The notes beneath the pieces are model-generated. The model was given only the letters and a program-made list of their open reading frames with translations, ran no database searches and was not told the origin of the DNA. Positions 24,366-35,736 of a stretch of 64,000 bases of DNA are shown here, one piece after another. The position numbers were made by a program, and so were the translations under genes. The DNA is taken from positions 62,926,419-62,990,418 of the forward strand of contig NC_134095.1 of assembly GCF_000715075.1 (NCBI RefSeq), written 5' to 3'. Every line of letters begins with the position of its first letter. The first letter of the stretch is position 1. This stretch comes from Nicotiana tabacum. Lineage: Eukaryota > Streptophyta > Magnoliopsida > Solanales > Solanaceae.

Positions 24366-24966
24366 AATTGTCCGAAAGCATCATTGTTCGGTGGCACCAT
24401 TTTCATAGCCCGAGAACGCCATGCCATGGCCTGAGGACCCCATTTTATTCTTTGCATATCATTATTCAAAGTCATCATAGCTCGGAGGCATCATCCTCAT
24501 AGCCCGAGAGCATCATTTCATGGCCTGCGAATCCTTTATTATATGCTTCATGGACCAGGACGTCATGGTCTGAGGACGTCATCTTAACCGTCCAAAGACA
24601 GCATTCATGGTCCAACGGGAACTTGCATCACGTTTAAAATTATGCACAATATATGTTCGTATTGCTTATTTGCAGGTAAACCGGCTAGCAATGGCCATCT
24701 CAGCAAGAGCGATCCCGCTCCAGTTCCCACAACCCTACTAGACTATAACCATCCACCCCAACCCGAATATCTCGTCCGTTCTTGAAAAAAATCTCTGTTA
24801 GCATATTCCGCCGATGGATCATGAACTACATATGACCTGATTCCTGTAAGACCGGGATATGTAATTAGCTCAGGAACCAAAGCACAGTCAAATTCTTCAA
24901 GCCGTTTCATTCGGTCAAAATTGGCCATCATATCTTTACCCGACAACTCTTTCATCCTTCCCGGGT

Positions 24967-24979
24967 AAAGAGAGGCAGC
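24967..24979 (+). other. E3 polypurine tract
   Basis: AAAGAGAGGCAGC lies directly before the TGTTGATACCC start of the 3' LTR. It is the expected plus-strand primer and resembles the tracts of E4 and E6. Confidence 0.75.
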
Positions 24980-27900
24980 TGTTGATACCCAATTTTTCCC
25001 TGTATATTTTTTATATATATAAAATACTTTCAAAATAACATATGTACGCATATATAAGCATGCCCAAGTGTTTTAGTATTTTTCCCAATTTTTAAATGAT
25101 TTTTAAAACCAATTTATTATCCATTGTAGTAGTACAAAAATAATAATTACTCCCAAAATCATCAATTTTGGTGAATAATTTATGTTATTCCCATATTTAT
25201 ACCAAAATATAGTTAAGGTTATTTTTATATATTTTTACAAATTTATTTGATATTTATAAAGCTAAATTGCATATAATTGCAATTCTAGCCTACTTTAAGA
25301 TTTAATAGCATTTTTATAATCATAAAATTGGTTCCAGTATTTTAAAATTAATATTTATATATTATTTACTGATTTGGTACTATTAATTTGTTTTCAAATT
25401 ATTTTTACTATTTTTGTAAAATAAAAGGGAAAAACTGGCTATGTAAATTTTAGCCTCATTTCGTTTCAATTGTAGCCCCATTATATTTCAATTTTATCCC
25501 CCAATTGACCCAATCTTAACCCCCAATTGGACCAGCCAAATTTTAATTTCAACCCAACCCCTTAACCCGTTTATCCAACCCTCCTAGTCTTCCTTTTAAT
25601 CCAGGTCATTGATCATTTTGATCAATGGCCACGATCAACCCTTGCCATTTTTAATCCACCGACCCTACCCTAATCCCCTCATTTCCATCTCTCAGCCTCC
25701 TTTGAATACTCTCCTCTCTCAAACTCTCTCGAAGGTTCCCTGGAACCCTAGCCTCTCCCATCCTTTCCAACCATAACCTCACTGGAATCCATGGCTTCTC
25801 AGGCCGTGGATGGCCTGTACTCACCTCCCTCCACTCTCAAATGTCTGGGGTTCGAAGCTTTGAGGTATGACCTCGGTGATTTCCATTCAGATCCATGGTT
25901 TTAAAGCCTCCCCGGCCTTACTCCGGCACATCTAAAGCATTTCGAGCCTGGTTCTAACTCGTCTGACTCAATATCAGACTTTTCTTCCAAGCCTTTCTCA
26001 TTTCTAGGGTTTATCTCAAACCCTAGCCATTCAAGGTTTTTATATGGTTATTTTCTTAAATCTATGCTATATTTGTGCTCTACTGGAGTTTTAAAACGTT
26101 TTCCCCAATTTTTTCTTTCAAAATTTGTTTCTCTTCGATTGAGGGTTTCTGAAAAAATTTCGAAATGTTTCTCTGACTCTTCCTCTTCTTTTCATTGTGT
26201 GTATCTGTCTATGCTATGTCTGTATGTTTTCTTTTTCTACCTAGCATGTTCTTCTCCTGTATCTTTATGTTTGCCTTATTTTGCATGTTCTTCTATTATG
26301 CTCTGTTCTTTCTTCTATTGGTTTCTATATCATGCTTTCACATGTTTATCTTATGTGTTCGTTTACCTTATGTTCCTTTACTGTATTTTCCACTAAGCTT
26401 TTAGGTCTTTAGTTGCCTTCTTCTAGACTTTGTTTGAGTTCTTTGTTAAACATGTTTCCTCTACTATTCTCTTAAGTGCTATACTATCTCGTTTCTCTTC
26501 TGAAACTTGTTTAAGTTCCAAGCTTTATTAAAACGTGTTTTATATGCTTCAAATCAGCTTTCTCACTTTGTTGTTTCAAACTTGCTATTACATTTGTTTT
26601 TTTTTCATAATTCTCTGAAAAAGACCTCTAAGCCTATTTCCGTTATTTATCTTCTTTTCTCTGTATTTGACTCTAGTTGAAAACCCTAGGGTTTGGGGGT
26701 TTTGGCAAGTTTCGATCTTGTGTTTGAGACTACAGTTCTATTTTGGAACTCTAGGTTTCTCCGACTCATTTTGAGTCTTTGTACTGAACTCGAACTTCTT
26801 TGACCCGGAACTCTTCTATACTAGGATTTTTAGCATGACAGTTCTTTCTTGTTTGATATGCCTGTATGCTTTATATATGAGGAATTTTTCATTCAAAAGG
26901 TTTTGTCAACTTGTGATTGATTCAGAATTCCTTTTAATAAGGATCGATTGATTGTTACTGCTTTTCTTTAATCAAATTTTTCTTCACCTTTTCTGGTTGG
27001 ATTCATTCATACCAAAACTCAATTTCTAATTTTTAATGACTGTTGATTGATTGCCTTTCCTTATTTGCACAAACCGTGTTGCTATCAAACTCTTTCCTTA
27101 AATAACTTCTGTGTATTTATCCTTCTTGTGCTACTTTGGAAAAGATATTGATCAAACTCTTTCCTTAATTATCTTGCCCGTTTGAAATCAGAATCCCTTA
27201 ATTTAAGGGAGACCTTATGTGATTGATTTCGAAACTATTTTCTTACCTTTTCTTACTTGTTTTCTGCACTATAAAGGGCACGAACCTTCTGCACTTTTAC
27301 ACACTTCCAATTCAATACTCTTTAAAACCTTAAGTTCAACACTTACACAACACTTATTGAATACTTTCAATTTCAGTACTCCTACATTCTCAATTCAACA
27401 CTCTACTCTCTTCTGATATCTTCTGGCTGTATGTTTGCAACTATTCTTATTTCCCTAAAATTGGTATGTTCTAATTTAACTTTCAGCTTCATCCCTATGT
27501 GTTTGCTTTACAGTTTCAACAATCTTGTCTACTTTGCTGTTTATGTTCAGTATTGAATATGTTGTTCTCTTTGCATCTATTGATGTGTGAATTCCCCATA
27601 CCCTTATTCCCTTCTATGTGTTTGAGTTAACATTCAGGCATGACAGTATCCAAATTGCTGCTTATGTTTGGACCTGATCATTTAATGGATCCTAACTCCC
27701 AAACAATGTGGCTAACAAGCTGGTTAAGGGTATGCCAGCACTCCTAATTGTTGGGTATGACCACCAGCCTGTCTTGGCCTTCCCCAAAATCCCCTCTATG
27801 CACTTGCACTCTCTTTTATATTCTAAGTTCTGCCCCCTTCCTATGAGCATTGCTTTGGGACCTTGAGCTCCCTCTGAACTTGGACATTTAAGGGTTGGCC

Positions 27901-29806
27901 CTTCCACACTGCACTATAATCCAATTCTGCAATAAATTTGGGTGTAAGCACTGCCCGGAGTCCACTTGAGACTCTTAGGGAACTCTGACACATCCCAAAT
28001 AGGAGAAAGGCTCTGGAATTTGATCTTTGGAGTTGGTTTGCTTCATGCTTTAGACAGAAGTCTGAATCAAGCTCTCTTTGGTTGGGATTTTAGCTTTCTG
28101 ATTGAATTTTTACTTTCTTTTCTTCATTCTGGGCTGTAATAATTTTTGATAACTCATGGGGGCTTATAGTGAAAAGGGGAGGGGTATTCATGTATGCATA
28201 AGGGTAGATATCATGCACATTAGGTCTTTATTTCTGCAAATCATGGCAAGTTATGCATTTCGGCATCTTTGAAATCCTGTTTTAGGGTCTGCACTTCTAC
28301 ATTTTCATATAGAAATCCTGTTTTAGATTCGGCACTTCTACATTTTCATATAGAAATCCTGTTTTAGGTTCTGCACTTCTACATTTTCATATAGAAATCG
28401 TGTCTATAAACTTCTGCACTTTTACATCTTAGAAATCTTGCCTATAAGTTCTGCATATATATCATATCAATAGCTTTTGCATTTCTGCATCTCATATAGA
28501 GAACATGACTATAGGATTCTGCATTTTGCCTATCATATAGAAAGCATGTCTATAGGGTTTCTGAATACTGCATACGTATCCATCACTAGGCAAACGATAT
28601 ATAGGCTTAAATAATAAAAATTAGCGTTTTAGATGCCATACCTATAGGATTTATGCATTTTCGTAAAGGTTAAAATCAATCACACTTAGAAAGCATGCCT
28701 ATAGGAATAAGCAACTAATCTGAATCCCTCAGCTTGCTTATAAGTTTAAAATCAGTAATAGCATTGCTTAAACGCTTGTAGAACTTATGTTCATGTTGTT
28801 AATAAATTTGCTTCTGAAATTAGTATTTTTCTCTCGTATTTAGATATTATGCCTATAGGTTTCACCTAAGCAAGCTATAAGGTAAATTAGCTAATTGAAT
28901 CAGACTCTGTTAATTTCAACCAGCAGGCAGGTCTGATTCCGGTTTCTTATCTGAAATGTGTAATAGACCAGTCTGCCTCTTAACGTTTAAATTTAATTCA
29001 GACCATAACCAGTATCTGCAAGACATGCTAAACAATCTATCTTTAAGTGAGGAGGCCTATCTGAGCCTTTTAAATTGTTATGTGTTTCCCATATCTGCCT
29101 TATGTGTTTTTGTTTGTCGCTTTAGAATTTTGACCTTTTAAACCATACAAAGCCCAAATCTCCCTTCCCTTTAAGACTAGTAGTCCCAAATGCCTCCGGA
29201 ACTGATAGGATTGGGGCGGGTACTAGCATGCAATAAGTAAACGAAACCATTCCGCGTTTAATACCTCAACGGGGTGGGAAATGGTAGATATGGATATGAT
29301 GACCGGTGCGCTAATACCACGTGTAACCCCTCTTCTGAGTAGTGATTACCGGGTATTGCATTGATGTGATCCATATTATTTATAAACCTAGGACCCCTTT
29401 CCCTTTACTTGTTTATTTTATTACTTTCAAAATTTTAAAACTCCTTTTTTCTCAAATTTCAGCTTCCTTGTTTCTTCAAACTTTAACTTATTTGCAATCA
29501 CAATGTGACAAACCCTCATATTTGAAACCCTTATTTGCTTATTTATTGTTTGTACTTAAGTCACAATTGTAGCATGGCCGGGAATCACACTAGTGGATCT
29601 TGAGGGGTGTCTAACACCTTCCCCTCGAGATAATTTCTAGCCTTTATCCAAAGTCTGGTTTTTCTAAACAAATTCTTCCTAGTGTCCTAATGCACTTAAT
29701 TATTAGGTGGCGACTCTTCAAATCAAAAAACTCAATTCCCAAAAGGGAACGAGTTGTCCTCCCAAATGTCATAAACCCTATTTCGCGAGAAAAAGGGGGC
29801 GCGACA
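24980..29806 (+). repeat. E3 3' LTR (4827 bp)
   Basis: Starts TGTTGATACCC and ends GCGCGACA, colinear with 11937-16778. Many scattered substitutions and small indels separate the two copies. The ~50-bp loose repeat is at about 28265-28450 and the TATA candidate at 27269-27276. Confidence 0.92.
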
Positions 29807-29811
29807 ACAGT
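29807..29811. repeat. E3 target-site duplication, right copy (ACAGT)
   Basis: Exact match to 11932-11936. E2 internal sequence continues from here. Confidence 0.92.
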
Positions 29812-31167
29812 CCCTTAAGCTGAACTTTGCTCACATTGCTTGTGGTAGGGAAGCGTCTTCCTGAATGATCATTCTCTGAATTTCTCATGAATCTTCTTTT
29901 GTCATCCATTCTATTATTAGCAGAACAAAATTTGAAGTTCTTATGATGGCGACTATCACCAGTCACTCAGTCCCTAATTCATGTTTAGTTTATCTTGTTC
30001 ACCAATCCATACTGGTTCTATTATTCTGGGGTCTAACTTTTTCTCTTGGTAATCACGCTAGAGTTGCGAATTTATTTCTCGAAATGAGGACATGACTATA
30101 TGGCCTATACTCTTTTGTTGTCCTAAGGCCTGTCAGCTCTCATCTCTTTCTTCACTTAACTATAGGTCTTGTAATATTGTCATCTTTTGATCTACCGTTG
30201 TCATCCATGTTTTCAAATCTTACTCATAATTCTTCATTAACTCTTTTCTTATTTCCTACTAACATTTATGCCTATCACGTTATTCTGAAAACTTAAACAA
30301 GATATTCTTTTGTTTTTAACTTCCCTTTGCTCCATCCAATGGCTCTTCAAATTGCTTAACGTTCTCGCTTTACTAGGGAAACGAGTCACACTAAGGTAAT
30401 ATTTATCCTTTCAAGGCTTATAGTGCATGTCTTTTGTAGTACTCATATTTGGCTGCACTATTTTAGAGTGTACCATCTAGGTGTCTCATAAAGAGATTTA
30501 TTTGCACATTTGCAATATTCTTCGGAAATGTCAACTGACGCAATCAATTCATCCATCATATCTTCTTATACTACTTTTTTTAACCCCCATAGGGCATATC
30601 TGGAATGGGTGCGACCAATTTTATATACCTCTGTTACTATTGAATATAACTCAAAAAGCTCATGTTCCTCTGCCTCAATTATAAATGTTGTTAACCTTCA
30701 TTAATTGGGTGCCTCGTACCCTTCTTCATCTTGCTTCTTTTGCTTGTTGAAACCTGTATTTATCTTCTTAATCTCTTATTGTCTTTCACCATAAAGGTGG
30801 ATAGGCCTTCTTACCTTAAGGCTCCATATCAAGAGGCTTACACCTTTTAGTACGCACATGATCTGCTGAAGGCCTCATATTTACTTATCATAAGCATGAT
30901 ATAAAGTCAAGTTCCTCTAATTCAACACTTCCACAGCTATATCTCTTATCGGTCATCTTTTTGAACGTAGGCATCGTCTTATTACGAATAAAAATAGAAG
31001 CTCATGACTTGAATTCTTATAAGTGAGCTCTACCACACGATCTAGAGTAAGAAGAAAGAGTGACAGTCTTAAATATCCTGTAGCCTCCTGCTTATAAGTG
31101 TGGTGCACAACACACCCATAAACAAGACTCTACTAGACACGGCTTGTAGACTCCCTAGGAAAAAATT
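29812..31167 (-). mobile_element. E2 internal region, 5' part
   Basis: This is the piece of E2 between the E3 insertion site and the E2 primer binding site, where gag would be expected. A 62-codon minus-strand frame (29966-29778) is polar and basic but matches nothing I recognise, and it crosses the E3 boundary. No gag domain or zinc knuckle is visible on either strand. Confidence 0.55.
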
Positions 31168-31179
31168 GCTCTGATACCA
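31168..31179 (-). other. E2 primer binding site (tRNA-iMet type)
   Basis: Minus strand TGGTATCAGAGC, 4 bp inside the E2 5' LTR boundary. It fixes E2's orientation. Confidence 0.88.
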
Positions 31180-31183
31180 CTTT

Positions 31184-32680
31184 TATCACGACCCAAACCG
31201 ATGGGCCGCAACGGGCACCCGGTACCTTACTCAATCGAGTACCAACGTAACGTATCTTTCTTATTACATCATCATATACACATGACATACGGGCCTAATA
31301 GGCCAACATAATCCTTTATAAGCTCAAAACATAGGCCGCCAAGGCCGTACAACCTTTTACGTACACGACATATGTCTACAAGCCTCTAAGAATACATAAA
31401 TGTCATAAAGGTCGGGACAGAGTTCCACCATATCAAACAATACATGTCTAAATCATACTAACCAAATGAGCAACTCCGAAGCAAATGGAGCGCACGAACA
31501 TCTTCCATTGAGTTGATAGCCTACTTGGAGGGCTCTCGACCTGTCTATTGGGACCTGCAGGCATGAAAACGCAGCATCCCCAGGCAAAAGGGACATCAGT
31601 ACGAATAATGTACCGAGTATGTAAGGCACATAAATAAATATATAAGAAACATGGAAGACATATAGAGCACATGACTCAACATGTAAGTCTGAATAACTTT
31701 GTAAATCATAAATTACTTCTAGCGTCATGCGTATACGTATGAGTATGAATGTCATGTCGTGCATAGGTACATGTTTCATAACATCATCAACCTCTGAGGG
31801 CATCCCATCATATCATATCAGCCACTGTGGGCAAAATCATCATCGCATACCAGCTGATCAGGTGGTGATGCGTATATAATACCATAACCTTTTCCATATC
31901 CCATATACATATATATACATACATATATATGCGTATATAACGCCGTTTGAATCATATTTCAGCCACTGTGGGCAACATCATCATCGTATACCAGCTGATC
32001 AGGTGGTGGTGCGTATATAAAGCCATAACCTTTTCCCATATCCCTTATACATATATTTACATATATACGCGTATATAACGTCATCTGGTCATGGGTCAAT
32101 GCACATGTATAAATGAGTGAAATGCATGACAAATACATAATAATCTCAATATTCCTTCCGGTTAAACTTTTCCAACTGCGTATTATTCTGAGACACATGA
32201 ACAGAAGATAATAATAATTCTCATGGAGAATCAAGAATATAGACACCCCTACTATTTTTATGAATAGAGTAATTTATAGAAAACTGTGTATTTGCTCGTT
32301 TCTTCAGTATAATTTGGATCATGCCAAAAGAAAAAAGAGATAGCCTTAATATACCTGGAGTAGGGAAAAATTCGTATGATATTCTTGAGAAGGTTTACAC
32401 CGTACTCCCTTAAAATTGCAAAATCTCACGTTGCTTACGATACTACGAAACCTCTGTGTGAATTATTAAAAATCATTAGCTACAAATGGCCTTCAACGTT
32501 GGCTTCAGGTTCTTTCTCTTTATCGTTAGCATAAGATAGGCTTCTTCTATTCCCTCCCATAAATAAGATTTGCATTTCTTAATCCTTAAAAGAAATGAAA
32601 CTTCCTAACTTATAAAAGATCTCTTTAAGAGATTTGGATTCTCTCTCCAGTAAAGAAGATATATATATCTTTAATCCTTG

Positions 32681-32728
<48 letters not shown>

Positions 32729-33491
32729 TCGTATATTTTTAAAGAATCTCTTTAAGAGATTTGTTTGATGCTTTTAAATGTTGAAGAAGATATGTATCTC
32801 TTGATCCCTTAAAATATATATCTGACATCCTCACGTTTTCAAGGGATCACTTTAAGAGATTTTGTTTGATACTCTTAAATGTTAAAGGCTTTCCCTTTTT
32901 AATTTATTGCCACCTAATAAGAATATACCCTTAGTCATCTCTTTAGGGTGTGGCTTATTGCCACGTGGAGATGGGGTGAAATATTTAATTTTTATCCACT
33001 TATTAGTTAACCGGGTAATATTTCGTTACCCGAAAATTAATCTATTACCCGCATAATTTAAAAATTATCTCAACTTAATTAAATACTACTCTCTTTTATC
33101 ATACCTTGTACACCTTACTATCATGGTCATGTAGTACCTTGTATGGCACTAGTCCATAAATACCGGGTAGTTTAGCTCGGACCATATTTTATCCCAAAAT
33201 GTCAAACTTTGACAAAATTCGTTTTCTTAGACTTGCTCCCCCTTTCACCTTTATGAATTTACTAACCACTTGTGAAATAGCATAACCCTTATAATCCTCA
33301 AATAATCTTTTCCTTGGACTGATGTCAATTACCTTACGATAAATTTCACGTAAAATAATGCAGGATGCAACATCGTCGTAACTTATTACTGCGAAGCATA
33401 ATATCACTGTAGTCTAATACTGTCGGGTACAAAACTGTCGTAACTTAATACTGCAAGACGTAATATTGAGGTAATATTACGGGGCGTAACA
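31184..33491 (-). repeat. E2 5' LTR (2308 bp)
   Basis: On the minus strand it starts TGTTACGCCCC (33491) and ends GGGTCGTGATA (31184), where the usual terminal CA has become TA. It aligns with 7130-8891 from about 31780 on. The remaining ~600 bp (31184-31780) have no partner in the window because E1 cut the other LTR. An AT microsatellite lies near 32684-32726. Confidence 0.82.
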
Positions 33492-34347
33492 CCTACAATG
33501 CCAAATGTATGTATGATTTACTTGATCATCTCTTTTCCTCTTAAGACTTGAAACATGCATAATTGAATTAGCATTCACATTAGGTAAGACATAAACATCA
33601 TACTGGAGATAGACATTCACATATAAATTATCACCATAGTAAATAGAGCAAATACCATTGCCTATAATAAATCCAATCCATGCATTTAATGCAACAAAAT
33701 AATTTTAACATATATTCAAACTATAAGTCTCCTGGTAATCAGGCCGCTCTTTATAAATAAGAAATAAATAAAATTATTATTTTGATGGATAGCTTTACAG
33801 TAAAATATCTTATATTTCATTGTTTAAGAACTCAAATTTTAGTAAAAGAAAATTGTTATTAAAAGTATGATAATCAAATCTTTTATAGCACATGAATGTA
33901 GTTCAAGTTGTCTACATGCTTAGTCCTAAATTAATTTACATCACTTGTAATAAATAATTCAAAATTTATGTAACGAACAAGCACTTGACATAAAAATGAA
34001 ATTCAACATACTTCTAACATGTTTAGCTTATATATCACATATATCATATAAAAAGAATTCATGCCAGAATATTATTATTAATTAATATCTCATAAACTAA
34101 TAACAATAGAATCCAATAACCTATTATAGATTACCGTCGTATCTAATACAAAATTTCAGATTTAAGTTATGAACTATCTCAATAGTTTAACTTAGCTGTA
34201 TACGTATTTTATTCACAATAATATAATATCAATCCATATGCATCCAAACAATTTGACAATAGCACAAAACACATGTATTATGGTTTGAACTCTTCAAATA
34301 TAATCTTAAAATATTTCGTAAATAAATTTTAAACACAATAAATTACG
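33492..34347 (-). mobile_element. E5 internal remnant, non-coding
   Basis: About 850 bp of AT-rich DNA between the E2 5' LTR and the E5 primer binding site. It would be the leader and start of gag of E5 on the minus strand, but no frame or motif is recognisable. E2 seems to have inserted here, so the rest of E5 should lie left of the window. Confidence 0.5.
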
Positions 34348-34359
34348 GCTCTGATACCA
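34348..34359 (-). other. E5 primer binding site (tRNA-iMet type)
   Basis: Minus strand TGGTATCAGAGC, one base from an LTR end reading GCAATCCTTCA. This shows a third minus-strand LTR element in the nest. Confidence 0.78.
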
Positions 34360-34360
34360 C

Positions 34361-34923
34361 TGAAGGATTGCATATAGATGTTTGTAACATACATCGGAAG
34401 ACAATAACAATCCTAGACAGATTTTTTCGTGTTTAAAATTTATTTACATGTCAAAGATCGGATCTAAGACATACTTGATGAATAGAGTCTCGTTTCAAAA
34501 ATTTCTTTGATAGTGCGAAAACTCTATGTGTATCCTCACCCAGAACGATTCATATTATCAACCCTTTGATCAATGAAATCTGTGAACAAATTAAATAAAA
34601 TTGTGTGCTGAAAATTTTCTAAAAACTTTAGCCAAGAACAAAAACTATTTTCTTGTCAAGACACTCTTGGATTTGTGTGGCTCACAGATGTCCTTAATTT
34701 TGTAATAATTTTTCTCACATATATACTCGTATATATAGCATCTTAGTTGGTAATCCTTTCCATTACAATATTGGACTTTATAAAAAGTTTCCATTTAAAA
34801 ATGAAATCCCATTCCAAATGGGTTTCATGTTTGCCGACGAGTCCTTTTGGACTTTAAACGTAAAAATTCAATTCTAAATTAGATTTGATTTATATGTCTT
34901 TCATCAATATTTTACATACATAC

Positions 34924-34978
<55 letters not shown>

Positions 34979-35145
34979 CAACAAGAGATATATCTTTATT
35001 TTCTATTCCAATAGAAAACTTCAATTTTGGTATAAGAGCATAATAAATAACTTGTCAATTATTACGACGATCTCAGGTCAAAGGAAACTTTTACATCACA
35101 TACTTCAAGAGAATGTCCTATTGACAGTTTATGGTAATTCTAACA
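34361..35145 (-). repeat. E5 5' LTR (about 785 bp)
   Basis: Minus strand starts TGTTAGAATTACC (35145) and ends CAATCCTTCA (34361). A minus-strand TATATAT box lies at 34737-34731 with plausible leader sequence downstream. An (AT)n microsatellite occupies about 34928-34975. The size suits a Ty1/copia-type LTR, but no coding domain confirms the class. An alternative outer end is CCCTGACA near 35547. ATTAG at 35146-35150 is one candidate target duplication. Confidence 0.55.
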
Positions 35146-35150
35146 ATTAG

Positions 35151-35727
35151 GAATTATCCAATGAGTCGGTACAATGATCACATCTCTATATGCATCATTT
35201 ATCTATGTAATTTAGTTAATGAGATTAATTAATTTTTATCTCGTAAAAGACGATCACATAAATATAGATATAATTGGATTAAATGTCCAAATTAATAATC
35301 CTACGATAAAGAACAAAATTTAGATTAAGTTGTAAGATACTTTACTCTCATTATCGTGATCTTTATCACGATGACAAGCCTCAAAATTTAATCAAGGACC
35401 TTATTAAATTAATCAAGCAATTAATAATAACTATGATAAAAGAATATCAAATGTCATATATTTTTATATCAAATAACGTTCACAAAAATATATTTAAATT
35501 ATCAAATATGAGAATTGATCTAGGACATATCTGTCATATCCCTGACATGACGCATGTTTACTCAAGCAGTGGTCGGAAAATCTTACAATATATATATATA
35601 TATGCAAAAACAAAGAAACTAACTATATAAAATAAGATGACCCTTTTTGCCAAGTAGTGGCGTCTGGCGTACTGATTTCCCTAAATGATGACGCGGGATC
35701 GAACTCCAGCAGTTGAGATATTTTTCT
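35151..35727. other. AT-rich stretch without recognised features
   Basis: I see no gene, RNA or clear repeat. Part of it may be an outer piece of the E5 LTR (see the alternative end near 35547). Confidence 0.4.
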
Positions 35728-35736
35728 ATTTAGAAA
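35728..35736. repeat. MULE target-site duplication, left copy (ATTTAGAAA)
   Basis: Nine bases directly outside the left inverted end. The right copy at 36788-36796 is ATTTAAAAA, one mismatch. A 9-bp duplication is the hallmark of Mutator-like transposition. Confidence 0.7.

Larger units (their letters stand above)
22769..24966 (+). other. E3 3' untranslated region with repeats
   Basis: The 2.2 kb between the integrase end and the polypurine tract contains no supported gene. It begins with the GGGATACGTAGGCAGCC motif (about 22840), typical of this group. It then holds a doubled hairpin (23143-23267), a ~62-bp tandem array (23728-24024), a ~40-bp array (24025-24365) and looser repeats of AGCCCGAGA/GGCCTGAGGA type up to about 24610. 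Long repeat-bearing 3' regions are usual in Tat/Ogre elements. Confidence 0.75.
11937..29806 (+). mobile_element. E3: Tat/Ogre-like Ty3/gypsy retrotransposon inserted in E2
   Basis: A complete insertion by its ends: 5' LTR 11937-16778, primer binding site 16782-16799, interior to 24979, 3' LTR 24980-29806, and 5-bp duplications on both sides. LTRs near 4.8 kb, the TGGC...CTGCTGGGGA primer site, an extra ORF upstream of gag and a long untranslated 3' region with tandem repeats are features of the Tat/Ogre group. The interior (8.2 kb) is decayed: frameshifts in gag and protease, most of RT to the integrase N-terminus deleted, and stops in integrase. The LTRs differ at several percent of positions by eye, so the insertion is not recent. 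Confidence 0.9.
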
